Shown one piece after another: positions 61,601 through 63,854 of a stretch of DNA of 64,000 bases; position 1 is the first letter of the stretch, and every line of letters begins with the position of its first letter. The notes under the pieces were generated by a model. It was not told where the DNA came from and did not search any database. It saw nothing but the letters and a program-made list of their open reading frames with translations. The stretch is from Chaetoderma sp. LZ-2023a (taxonomy: Eukaryota; Mollusca; Caudofoveata; Chaetodermatida; Chaetodermatidae): positions 56,424,206-56,488,205 of the forward strand of contig CM067367.1 in NCBI GenBank assembly GCA_034401795.1, given 5' to 3'. Made by a program: the position numbers and the translations under genes.

Positions 61601-62130
61601 TTATCATAAAATCTAAGATTTTCACCTAAATATATTGATGAATTAAAATTTCGAATGGAAGTTCTAGAGTCCACGGCCATAGGGTCCTTCCAGCCAAATT
61701 TGGTTGAAATCAGCCAAGTGGTTTATGAGGAGTAGTGTTTTAAAGCAAAAGTTGATGGATGAGGGACGGACGGCGGATGGTTGCCATAGCATAAACTCAC
61801 TTGGCTCTTCGGGCCAGGTGAGCTAATAAACCAGAAAAGCTGTGTCTTGCTTGTCAAGCCTTTCACTTTATCCACACATTATGCACTACAACATCTTTTT
61901 CTTACCGAGTATTTATAAATCTTAAGAATTTGTATAAAATAAGTACCTTTTTTACACTTGTTCCCTGTGAATCCAGGCTTGCAAGAACACTCGGCTTGTC
62001 CATTAACAACAATGCAGATACCGTTCTCACCACACACTGGATTTTGATTATTACCATGACCACATGAAGACTCCTCAGCACTGCAGCCAGCTTTAGTATT
62101 ATGTTGTACACCACCGCCCAAATCATACAG
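31044..62130 (-). CDS. Classic (type III-like) cadherin, C-terminal eight exons
   Basis: A homophilic adhesion receptor whose cytoplasmic tail binds p120-catenin and beta-catenin at adherens junctions. Eight minus-strand exons join with matching phases: 62130-61947, 53067-52889, 51609-51330, 47546-47360, 37550-37399, 34152-34024, 32842-32723, 31309-31044. Every intron is GT-AG. The joined segment is about 498 residues: EGF (exon 1), laminin G (exons 2-4), a second six-Cys EGF (exons 4-5), a transmembrane helix split between exons 5 and 6, then a juxtamembrane [20 protein letters not shown] segment and the terminal [20 protein letters not shown] beta-catenin site. EGF and laminin-G domains before the membrane are typical of non-chordate classic cadherins. 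The first exon here begins in phase 0, and the cadherin repeats and signal peptide must lie beyond the right edge. No frame damage was seen. Introns hold many transposons. Confidence 0.95.
31452..31545. mobile_element. Short foldback (family C) in last cadherin intron
   Basis: TGTTGAGTATTTTGAACATAA and TTGGATTGGAAGAGG pair with the complementary TGCAATCCAATTATGTTCAA and AATATTCAGC across a small loop. Same arm sequence as at 36255 and 51725. Confidence 0.7.
31756..31780 (+). other. G-quadruplex-capable G-run cluster
   Basis: Four runs of at least four G separated by single T or A bases, on the plus strand, which is the template strand of the cadherin gene. A second, simpler G13 run follows at about 31975-31987. 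Only the sequence pattern is seen; folding is not shown. Confidence 0.5.
31933..31990. repeat. (GT/GC)n microsatellite ending in a poly-G run
   Basis: GTGTGTGTGTGCGTGCGTGC repeats pass into GTGTGTGTGTGG and then a run of G, within the last cadherin intron. Confidence 0.9.
32458..32694. mobile_element. Foldback MITE family A copy with intact TTAA termini
   Basis: It starts TTAACCCTTTAACACTCAAA and ends TGTTAAAGCGTTAA, so both termini carry TTAA and inverted C(C/G)CTTTAACACT. Total 237 bp. The arms and the loop GATTGGCTCGATTACCAAGC are typical of the family. The copy lies 28 bp beyond the donor side of the exon at 32723-32842, inside the intron. Confidence 0.85.
32723..32842 (-). CDS. Cadherin exon: p120-binding core continuation
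   Basis: The acceptor is TTGTGTTAAG before 32842 and the donor AGAT|GTAAGT after 32723. The 120-nt exon completes a Gly codon and encodes 39 residues, starting [20 protein letters not shown] and ending [11 protein letters not shown]-x-D-x-Y-D-L-S-x-L is the p120-catenin-binding core of classic cadherins. The following part is the linker before the beta-catenin site. Phase is consistent on both sides. Confidence 0.95.
32930..33105. mobile_element. Decayed foldback MITE family A copy
   Basis: CTTGAAAATTTACCATTAGA, TATCAAGCCACTCACTCCAG, CCAGCAAATGGACATTTC and GCAGAGGCCGTTTTTATGC are recognisable. The foldback is imperfect. Confidence 0.55.
33404..33622. mobile_element. Foldback MITE family A copy abutting a family B copy
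   Basis: It starts TTAACTCCTTAACTCTCAAA. Standard arms and the loop GACTGGCTCGATAACCGAGC are present. The right outer part is shortened (CAAATAGCAGAAGCC). It ends only about ten bases from the family B element at 33632. Confidence 0.75.
33632..34001 (-). mobile_element. Foldback MITE family B, reference copy, 22 nt from a cadherin donor site
   Basis: The ends are inverted repeats: TGGACCTTTCCAGTTTTAGC at the left and AAACTGGAAAGGTCA at the right, 370 bp apart. Within, in reverse orientation to copy 1, are GGGATCAATCGATCCC, the TTGAATAATTTGAAACTAAT foldback, TTTATTAAGACATACAATTC and AATTGATTATGATGTCATTC. It sits in the intron after the exon 34024-34152, with only 22 bp between it and the exon end. 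Confidence 0.85.
34024..34152 (-). CDS. Cadherin exon: second half of transmembrane helix and juxtamembrane tail
   Basis: The acceptor is TTTTCCAG before 34152 and the donor GCTG|GTATGT after 34024. The 129-nt exon encodes 42 residues plus split codons. It starts [20 protein letters not shown], that is, the end of the membrane helix, an RRRRK stop-transfer cluster and then [19 protein letters not shown]. The D-I-R-E-N-x-x-N-Y-D-D-E-G segment is the conserved start of classic cadherin tails, where p120-catenin binds and where E-cadherin-like proteins carry endocytic signals. Confidence 0.96.
34524..34750 (-). mobile_element. Foldback MITE family B, truncated copy
   Basis: ACCTTTTCCAGTTTTAGTTA, TAAGCTCCACCCACACTTCG, GCTTGATCGATCCC, CAATTTCCTGAAAACTATAT, GCAAAATATTTATTAAAAAG and GACTTATCTAC follow the family order. 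The element then stops at about 34750, where sequence leading into the mariner-type transposase begins. Its expected GACGT-rich end is missing. Confidence 0.7.
34874..35903 (+). pseudogene. Broken Tc1/mariner-superfamily transposase (DD37D-like)
   Basis: Three overlapping plus-strand frames (34874-35395, 35341-35703, 35652-35903) together look like one transposase of about 340 residues with two frameshifts. The N-terminal part has paired helix-turn-helix character ([38 protein letters not shown]). The catalytic part shows [11 protein letters not shown] and, 37 residues after the D, the terminal [12 protein letters not shown] with D, hence DD37D spacing. The first catalytic Asp expected before [10 protein letters not shown] falls at a frameshift and is not readable. 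DD37D spacing is known from the maT group of the mariner superfamily; I infer kinship, not identity. I could not find a pair of inverted repeats. The left edge probably lies near 34750, where a family B MITE is cut. The copy is dead. Confidence 0.8.
36255..36327. mobile_element. Short foldback (family C)
   Basis: TGTTGAATATTTTGAACACA and ATTTGGGTTG pair with CAACCCAATTATGTTCAAAA and TATTCAGCAG, an almost perfect hairpin of about 70 bp with a tiny loop. It lies in the cadherin intron between exons 5 and 6. Confidence 0.75.
37294..37343. mobile_element. Minimal foldback of the ATATTTTGAAA family
   Basis: TCTGTTGAATATTTTGAAAT is followed at once by TAATATTCAACAGCTTTCCT. The same left end and right tail (CAGCTTTCCTGTTTG) occur at 48165-48285 with a longer stem, so this looks like an internally deleted version. 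Confidence 0.6.
37399..37550 (-). CDS. Cadherin exon: end of second EGF, stalk, first half of membrane helix
   Basis: The acceptor is TGTATTTCAG before 37550 and the donor AATGT|GTAAGT after 37399. The 152-nt exon supplies the last two Cys of the EGF domain ([14 protein letters not shown]), a short stalk with a second Cys pair ([13 protein letters not shown], with NIS a possible N-glycosylation site), and the hydrophobic [14 protein letters not shown]. The membrane helix is completed by the next exon. The acceptor is preceded directly by an (ATT)n microsatellite. Confidence 0.95.
37562..37610. repeat. (AAT)n microsatellite directly upstream of a cadherin splice acceptor
   Basis: About 16 uninterrupted AAT units. 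On the minus strand they read ATT and end 11 nt before the intron's last base, so they occupy the place of the polypyrimidine tract and branch region. Confidence 0.95.
38492..38515 (+). repeat. Tc1-like terminal inverted repeat, left
   Basis: Begins CACCTGTGCAAAAGTTAAGC. It is preceded by TA at 38490-38491 and is identical to the complement of the right repeat over 24 bp. Confidence 0.97.
38814..39839 (-). CDS. Tc1-like transposase (DD34E), one in-frame stop
   Basis: The frame from ATG at 39837-39839 to TAA at 38814-38816 is 341 codons, the usual size for Tc1 transposases. The N-terminal 110 residues hold two helix-turn-helix units ([40 protein letters not shown]) with the GRPKKT hinge between DNA-binding parts. 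Catalytic residues: D in HWSDESRF, D in [10 protein letters not shown] and E in [12 protein letters not shown], with 34 residues between the last two, hence DD34E. The glycine-rich [12 protein letters not shown] box is present. A TAG at 38943-38945 (codon 299) stops translation about 42 codons early. Beyond it the frame continues with [20 protein letters not shown] and ends QAQGGYTRY, a normal Tc1 C-terminus. All catalytic residues precede the stop. Confidence 0.96.
40125..40148 (-). repeat. Tc1-like terminal inverted repeat, right
   Basis: Ends CTTAACTTTTGCACAGGTG followed by TA at 40149-40150. It is the complement of the left repeat over 24 bp. Confidence 0.97.
40150..40340 (+). repeat. Fragment of dispersed repeat D
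   Basis: TCACATGATTTCTAG, GACGCCATTTTATGGCAAAC, GGATTAATTTT and CCAATTAATAATTTCACTCC match the segment at about 50570-50735 in the same order and orientation, and the segment at about 43570-43700 in reverse. The Tc1-like element lies immediately to its left. Confidence 0.6.
40430..41607 (-). pseudogene. Penelope-like retroelement fragment (RT end plus GIY-YIG region)
   Basis: Minus strand. The upstream part (41607-41104) is a 167-codon open frame. It has an RT palm motif ([17 protein letters not shown]) followed by the [16 protein letters not shown] and [13 protein letters not shown] blocks, which are characteristic of Penelope-like elements. Further downstream come a Cys/His stretch ([13 protein letters not shown]) and a GIY-YIG-type sequence ([18 protein letters not shown]), the endonuclease these elements carry behind the RT. 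The 3' tail near 40450 matches another fragment at 48425. The RT N-terminal half is missing: the homology stops sharply at about 41607. The copy is decayed downstream of the RT and inactive. Penelope-like elements copy themselves by target-primed reverse transcription. Confidence 0.85.
41634..42067 (+). CDS. Unidentified acidic Pro/Ser-rich reading frame with exon-like borders
   Basis: I do not recognise this protein. The plus-strand frame is open from about 41587 to a stop at 42065-42067. An acceptor-like TTTTCCCTACACCAG ends at 41633, and a strong donor-like AAAG|GTAAGA lies at 42126/42127. If it is an exon, the coding part starts [20 protein letters not shown]. It continues with a Pro/Ser-rich segment ([19 protein letters not shown]) and ends in an acidic tail ([15 protein letters not shown]). 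No ATG precedes the Pro/Ser-rich part in frame; the first start-like codon there is GTG at 41687. It abuts the sharp end of the Penelope-like fragment and runs in the opposite direction, and some 390 bp beyond its stop is the promoter-like block at 42456. It could be an exon of a gene or an element not otherwise seen here, or a chance frame. Confidence 0.35.
42456..42722 (+). promoter_or_regulatory. Phased GGCTACA array with CCAAT motifs ending in a TATA box
   Basis: Ten copies of (G/T/A)GCTACA, nearly all GGCTACA, start at 42456, 42486, 42507, 42537, 42559, 42580, 42602, 42623, 42643 and 42663. The steps are 30, 21, 30, 22, 21, 22, 21, 20 and 20 bp, close to two or three helical turns. One inverted copy (TGTAGCC) is at 42694-42700. 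Several units carry CCAAT or CCAATC just before the heptamer. The array is followed 14 bp later by TATAAAAGG (42714-42722), a textbook TATA box, so transcription to the right from about 42745 is plausible. The downstream sequence (42745-42903) contains no recognised gene. It may be the promoter of an unrecognised element, or a degenerate 21-bp minisatellite that happens to end near a TATA sequence. Confidence 0.45.
43365..44477. mobile_element. Non-autonomous Tc/mariner-like element with ~35-bp inverted repeats
   Basis: The left end TACCGTATTTCGCTTAATAA and right end TTAAGCGGAATACGGTA are inverted repeats over about 35 bp with several mismatches, each bounded by TA. The inner sequence has no transposase. 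A motif GGGGGTGGGCTT(A/C)TA occurs inside both ends (43447, 44350, 44428). The flanks (ACACTCTGATGTG on the left, ACATCAGAGTGCTAAGAGTTAA on the right) are themselves inverted, suggesting insertion into an older TTAA-bounded foldback element. The core at about 43570-44110 is a reverse copy of repeat D. Confidence 0.75.
44643..45012 (+). mobile_element. Foldback MITE family B, complete copy
   Basis: TAGACCTTTCCACTTTATCC at the left and AAAACTGGATAGGTTCA at the right are the inverted ends. It contains AGCATGAATGACGTAGATAA, the long central hairpin (TTGAATATTTTGAAACTAAT / ATTAGTTACAAAATATTCAA around GGGCGCTGTTGCTGCC) and GGGATCGATCAATCCC. About 370 bp, the same length as the copy at 33632. Confidence 0.85.
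45162..45397. mobile_element. Foldback MITE family A copy, inverted orientation
   Basis: It starts TTTAACCCTTTCATGGTAAA and ends near GGAATGGTTAA. AGCCAAAGCTGGCCTCATTA, GAGAAGGCC, AATGACAATCGAGTCATTAA, GGCCTGCAAATGG and TCTATGAGAAAATTTCAG follow the family in reverse order. The stem is partly eroded. Confidence 0.7.
45682..45960. mobile_element. Foldback MITE family A copy with a second partial copy attached
   Basis: TTTAACACTCAAACCGGCCA, TTCTGCAGTGGTCCTGAGGA, AATGTCCATTTGCACGCCAA, a short loop, TAATCCTCTCCTGGTCTGC. After AAAAAAAATAG the left arm appears again (AAATGTCCATTTGCAGACCA ... ATCACTGGAATGACTGGATC), so two copies are stacked in the same orientation. Confidence 0.65.
46020..47095 (+). 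repeat. Tandem-core repeat with AAGATGGCCACC motifs (decayed)
   Basis: TTTCAAGGGAGATAA occurs twice near 46020-46160, and then about four degenerate units of 120-160 bp contain TTTGGTTGAAATCGGCC and AAGATGGCCAC. A GATGGACAGACAGATGGATG run lies near 46395. It belongs to the same style of element as those ending at 53717, 59536 and 61828, but no terminal hairpin is preserved. Confidence 0.6.
47118..47300. mobile_element. Decayed foldback MITE family A copy
   Basis: TAACTCTTTAGTGGTAAC, ACTATTTTTGAAAATTTATC, GAATGGCTGGCTCAATAACC, CAGTCAGTCATTC and AATTTGAGGATTGAACC. It ends about 60 bp before the end of exon 4 (47360), on its intron side. Confidence 0.6.
47360..47546 (-). CDS. Cadherin exon: laminin G end and most of second EGF
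   Basis: The acceptor is GTATTTCAG before 47546 and the donor GCAG|GTAAGA after 47360. The 187-nt exon reads [20 protein letters not shown], the last strand of the laminin G domain with its closing Cys. It continues through MVDGCERDD into [13 protein letters not shown] and YVC, the first four Cys of an EGF module completed by the next exon. Phases fit both neighbours (a Ser codon split on the left, an Arg codon split on the right). Confidence 0.95.
48165..48290. mobile_element. Foldback of the ATATTTTGAAA family
   Basis: TTCTGTTGACTATTTTGAAA, TTAATATACTGGAAGC and TTGTTGCCTAAGGCAGCAA form an almost complete hairpin with CTTCTATTCATATTAATTTC and AAAATATTTAACAG. The tail CTTTCCTGTTTGTTTGCC matches that at 37325. 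Confidence 0.7.
48425..48528 (+). pseudogene. Solo 3' end of a Penelope-like element
   Basis: GACCGCGAAAAATTCTGGAT, CATCAACTACATTGTATGGA, TCCAATAGGCATCAATCACG and GGATTGGAAATC are the reverse complement of the tail at about 40437-40520, so this is a second, heavily truncated copy on the opposite strand. Extreme 5' truncation is usual for such elements. Confidence 0.75.
48535..48770. mobile_element. Foldback MITE family A copy with TTAA at both ends
   Basis: It starts TTAATCCCTTAACACTCGCA and ends TTTAAAGGGTTAA; 236 bp. It shows AGCCAAAAATGGCTTCTGCA, the arms AATGTCCATTTGCAGACC / TGTCTGCAAATTGACATTTC and the loop ATGACTAACTCGATAACTGA. A second partial copy (TTTGTCACTGAAATGACTGG) follows at 48771-48850. 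Confidence 0.8.
48860..49900 (-). mobile_element. Tandem-core, hairpin-ended non-autonomous element (family 2)
   Basis: About six units of roughly 150 bp contain AATTCAACCAAATTT(G/A)GTATG, GAGTTACCCATATCAATGTG and CATTTGGCCCCGCCCCCAGG, at about 48960, 49100, 49255, 49400, 49555 and 49750. At the left end are CTGTCTGTCCGTCCGTCACG and a short hairpin CACGTTTTAAAAAAACGTCG. Read on the minus strand this is tandem core, then a GACGGACGGACAG run, then a terminal hairpin, the same plan as the plus-strand elements at 58520-59536 and 60739-61828. Similar designs in bivalves (pearl-type and Helentron-like elements) are known. The link is an inference from architecture. Confidence 0.65.
49950..50735. 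repeat. Dispersed repeat D with long imperfect inverted ends
   Basis: The left part (AATATTGTGTATCTTCGATA, AAAATCAATGCTACTTTTAA, CATAAAATGTCACCTAGAAA) and the right part read in reverse (AATATTGCGTATTCTATAAA, AAAATTAATCCTGAATTTGA, CATAAAATGGCGTTGAGAAA) are clearly related, so the ends are diverged inverted repeats of about 100 bp. The inner sequence matches 43570-44110 in reverse (for example GAGTACTC and GGACTCGG against CCGAGTCC). No coding region was recognised. Probably a non-autonomous DNA element. Confidence 0.6.
51330..51609 (-). CDS. Cadherin exon: central and C-terminal laminin G
   Basis: The acceptor is ACATTTTTCAG before 51609 and the donor CAAT|GTAAGT after 51330. The 280-nt exon encodes 93 residues starting [20 protein letters not shown], then [20 protein letters not shown], and ends [11 protein letters not shown]-x-V-R-x-x-x-D-L-G, W-H-T-V and the S-L-S-M-D strand are standard laminin G beta-sandwich blocks. 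It begins in phase 0. Confidence 0.96.
51725..51805. mobile_element. Short foldback (family C)
   Basis: TTCATTGAATTGGAAGGCAT pairs with GCTTCAATTCAATTATGTTC, followed by AAAATATTCAACCGTAAG. The left arm is shorter than at 31452. A fragment of family A right arm (TGATAAATTTTCAAAAAGTC, CTTGGCCTGTAAATGGATAT) lies just after it, at 51828-51890. Confidence 0.6.
51955..52322 (-). mobile_element. Foldback MITE family B, diverged copy
   Basis: CCATTTCTAGCTATGCCCCG, TTTTAAAATTAATTTAACTG, GGGTGCTGTTGATGACTAGT, ATTTATTAAATAGTAAATCC, GACATACAATTCGCACAC and ATGATTGTGACGTCATCCTA in family order. It keeps a full TGACGTCA motif. The ends are eroded. Confidence 0.7.
52324..52375. repeat. (GT)n/(GC) microsatellite
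   Basis: GTGTGTGTGTGTGTGTGCGT followed by GCGCGTGC and GCGTGTGCGC, at the end of the family B copy. Confidence 0.9.
52889..53067 (-). CDS. Cadherin exon: N-terminal laminin G
   Basis: The acceptor is TATTTTTTCAG before 53067 and the donor TAAAG|GTACGG after 52889. The 179-nt exon reads [20 protein letters not shown], then [20 protein letters not shown] and EYIYVK. The F-x-x-N-S-x-I-E-W start and R-F-R-S-R-Q-x-x-G-x-I-F-Y block are the opening strands of laminin G. It splices to the next exon between YVK and LSNG. Confidence 0.96.
53105..53720 (+). mobile_element. Tandem-core, hairpin-ended non-autonomous element (family 1)
   Basis: Degenerate units contain CCAAGATGGCCACCA, CAAATTGGTCGATCGG and TTGAACAAACTTGG. 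They are followed by GACGGACGGATGATGGATGG, then GCCATGGCATATGCTCACTT and the hairpin GCTCACTTCGC...GCGAGGTGAGC and TAATAAA. Same 3' end as at 59490-59536 and 61780-61828. It lies 38 bp upstream of the acceptor of exon 52889-53067. Confidence 0.75.
54134..54146. repeat. LINE target-site duplication, 3' side of LINE
   Basis: GTATTTTGTTACT, identical to 58159-58171. Confidence 0.9.
54170..58101 (-). pseudogene. LINE polyprotein: APE endonuclease, RT, RNase H (three breaks)
   Basis: Codes for the enzyme that nicks the target, copies the element RNA there and removes RNA. Roughly 1310 codons from ATG at 58101. After a ~110-residue leader comes the APE endonuclease ([29 protein letters not shown] all present), then a K-rich linker and SPGPDGI. 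RT motifs are [34 protein letters not shown] and [11 protein letters not shown], with the YADD catalytic pair intact. RNase H (54898-54500) has all four acidic residues in [23 protein letters not shown] and NEEADKMA. The end has [17 protein letters not shown]. Breaks: TGA at 56341-56343 where a Trp is expected before RT, a frameshift near 55150-55170, and TAG at 54899-54901 just before RNase H. All catalytic motifs survive, so inactivation is recent. Confidence 0.93.
57794..57961. repeat. 84-bp in-frame tandem duplication in LINE leader
   Basis: TGGCCAGTAGCTCTCCATCC starts at 57794 and again at 57878; the copies differ at a few bases. 84 bp is 28 codons, so the protein gains a second [20 protein letters not shown] block without losing frame. 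Confidence 0.95.
58159..58171. repeat. LINE target-site duplication, 5' side of LINE
   Basis: GTATTTTGTTACT, identical to 54134-54146. Confidence 0.9.
58520..59536 (+). mobile_element. Tandem-core, hairpin-ended non-autonomous element (family 1)
   Basis: Several units of roughly 150-190 bp share AAGATGGC(C/T)G(C/G)C, CAAACCATTCA(T/G)(C/T)CGA and CTTGAACAAACTTGG. The core ends with GTCCGGACGGATGGCTGATG, CGCCACAGCATAAGCTCACC and the hairpin GCTCACCTGGCC-ATTCT-GGCCAGGTGAGC, then TAATAC. No open frame of note. The left end was not resolved. Confidence 0.8.
59690..59795. mobile_element. Foldback with TTTCAATCAAATTATTTTC arm
   Basis: AACAATTTGACTGAAAGTTG and TTGGTGGC pair with GCCCCCAAAAACTTTCAATC and AAATTATTTTC. 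The same arm occurs at the end of the 425-bp duplication (23610-23645). Confidence 0.6.
59933..60310 (+). mobile_element. Foldback MITE family B, complete copy
   Basis: TTCACCTTTCCAGCGTCATA at the left and AAAAATGGAAACGTCCA at the right. The central hairpin is long and nearly perfect: TTGAATATTTTGAAACCAAT, GACGCTGTTGCTACCATAGG, then CAGCAACAGTGCCCAGTCAA and TCCAAAATATTCAA. GGGTGGAGCTTGACTAGAGA follows. Confidence 0.8.
60365..60600. mobile_element. Foldback MITE family A copy
   Basis: CTAACCTTTAACACTTTATG at the left, arms AATGTCCACTTGCTGACC / TAGTCTGCAAATGGGCATTT, loop GACTCGGTTATCGAGCCAGT, tail AGGCGTTCTTGGCTGA. The right stem has a small deletion. Confidence 0.75.
60739..61828 (+). mobile_element. 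Tandem-core, hairpin-ended element (family 1), best complete copy
   Basis: The left end AACAAGAGGCCCAGGGGTCT and GACGCTCACCTGGACC is of a type often seen at the start of mollusc tandem-core elements. The core has five units of 151-162 bp, marked by AAGATTTTCACC at 60991, 61148, 61310, 61461 and 61615. After the core come GAGGGACGGACGGCGGATGG, TTGCCATAGCATAAACTCAC and the end hairpin ACTTGGCTCTTCGGGCCAGGT, then GAGCTAATAAA. About 1.09 kb, no protein. The plan (left flank, ~155-bp tandem core, right flank with hairpin) is that described for pearl-type/Helentron-like elements of bivalves. Assignment to Helentrons is an inference. Copies of the same right end occur at 53685, 59490 and 62905. Confidence 0.8.
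61947..62130 (-). CDS. Cadherin exon: EGF module (most 5' exon in window)
   Basis: The acceptor is TGTTTCTCAG before 62130 and the donor AAAAAAG|GTACTT after 61947. The 184-nt exon starts in phase 0 with [20 protein letters not shown] and contains an EGF module ([20 protein letters not shown], then [10 protein letters not shown]). It ends with the first base of an Ala codon completed by exon 52889-53067. The preceding Cys-containing stretch resembles the end of an upstream domain, so more exons must lie to the right of the window. Confidence 0.95.
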
Positions 62131-62757
62131 CTGAGAAACAAATAAATATGTAAGCAAAGAAATTCAATCAATCCAGCAAACATATGAATATTTTAAAAGA
62201 ACCAAGGTATTACGATTCTTGATTGCGTTGAAATGTATATCTTGTTTATATCGCTGGCAAATATTGCTTTTCAACTGACACAATGGCACCAGATATTGAT
62301 AGAAATCCAGAACCTGAGCTCTAACTGAATAGCATGGTTGCACATGACAAAACAAGCTTCAGGTGGCAGAATCATATGAAGTAAATAAAATAAATAAATA
62401 AAATTATGTTTTGTGTGTCAGAAAAAACCCAAATCTCCCCTAACACTGGCTAATAGTCACAATTGAATCCCAACTTCAGCAATTGATCTGAAACTAATTT
62501 TGTATCACGTTGACTTGATGACCTTATTTCAACTTGGTGTGTCCCTCCCCACCCTCACGCACCCCCCATGTCCTCAATCTTTAAAACATTTACGCAGAGC
62601 AACAAACATTCCATCAGTTTTACATCGGATTACGTGTCTGGAATTCAAGTGTGAACACAGCCTTAATTTGAAGCCATGTTCCACCAGACAACAATAGAGG
62701 GATCTGATCTATCACTCAAGTATCGATCTGTCACTTAACTATCTGATGTTATAATCA

Positions 62758-62948
62758 GTTCCCTTGAACCGATTGGATTCATTTGAACAAATTTGGATCT
62801 CTATACCCTGAGGATGTTTTCTGCCAAATATACTTGAAATTGGCTCAGTGGTTCTTGAGAAGTCTATTAAAGAAAAGGTTGACGGGCAGACGGACGGATG
62901 GATGCCATGGCATAAGCTGTTGGCATTTAAGGCCAGGTGAGTAAATGA
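62758..62948 (+). mobile_element. Truncated family 1 tandem-core element (right end only)
   Basis: TTGAACAAATTTGGATCTCT, TTGAAATTGGCTCAGTGGTT, GACGGGCAGACGGACGGATG, GCCATGGCATAAGCTGTTGG and GGCCAGGTGAGTAAATG. The hairpin's left arm has decayed. Confidence 0.65.
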
Positions 62949-63044
62949 TGTATTGATCAATCACAAGTGTCTGTATTGCTCCATCACGAAAACGGAAAAG
63001 TCTGTCACTAGTATATGAATACGTGTCTTTGATGAAAGTACAAC

Positions 63045-63200
63045 TTAATAAACATTCGGTTCGATCTTTAGAAATTTGACTGGGAACTGTTGCCATAAGC
63101 AGCAACACCGACCCATCAAATTATTTTACAAATATTTAACAGCTTACATGCATGGTAACCTGGAAATTTAGATTCTGGGAATTCAAGTTTCATAGTTTCA
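63045..63200 (+). mobile_element. Foldback MITE family B, partial copy
   Basis: TTAATAAACATTCGGTTCGA, GACTGGGAACTGTTGCC, CAGCAACACCGACCCATCAA, CAAATATTTAACAGCTTACA and CTGGAAATTTAGATTC. Both ends are missing. Confidence 0.6.
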
Positions 63201-63254
63201 AATTGATTCCAACAATTATACAAGAATTCCACGGAATTAAATGTCTCGTCTGAC

Positions 63255-63700
63255 TCCTGTTTGTCACAGTTAACTTGACCTTTGACCTTCTGTCCTCAGT
63301 GTTATCATTCCTTAACATTGGCTAATAGTCACAATTGACTATTGCCTACTAAGATTATAGGTTACCAGGTATCCAAGTTTAGTTGCAATAGGCTTACCCA
63401 ATCCTGAAATATAACCTGAAATGTTTTGCTAAACACAAAAACTTAATATTGAAAAGCAGAGTTCTGTATCAACGTCAGTGACCGTAACCTTTGACCTTGT
63501 GACCCCAACATCATCATGCAGCTTCCTAAGATTAAAGGTAACCATGTATCCAAGTTTAGTTGCAATAGGCTTAACCAATCTTGAAATATAAGCCGAGAGG
63601 TTTTGCTAAACACAAAAACTTAATGTTGACGCCGCCGCTGTCGGAAAAGTGATACCTATGTCTCGCTTTTTCAGCTTCGCAAGCTAGACAAAAATGTGGT
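63255..63700 (+). mobile_element. Tandem-core, hairpin-ended element (family 3)
   Basis: Two units of about 190 bp share AACCTTTGACCTT or TTGACCTTTGACCTTCTG, GTATCCAAGTTTAGTTGCAA, TAGGCTTA(C/A)CCAATC and TTTTGCTAAACACAAAAACT. They are followed by GACGCCGCCGCTGTCGG and GATACCTATGTCTCGC, and then an imperfect hairpin (TCTCGCTTTTTC / GCAAGCTAGACA) and AAAAATG. Another copy begins near 63860 (GATGCAAGTAGGGCTAAGCG) and runs off the window edge. Confidence 0.65.
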
Positions 63701-63854
63701 TAGCATTAGCGTAATTAACGAGTAGTAGAAATCATAACTGTGATGTTGCTTAGGTTGTCAACTGAAATAAAATCATTTTAGGAAAAACGAATAAAATGAA
63801 ATAAATATATGTGCTGGGAAAATTTTTCATAAAATATGTAAATCAACATACGTA

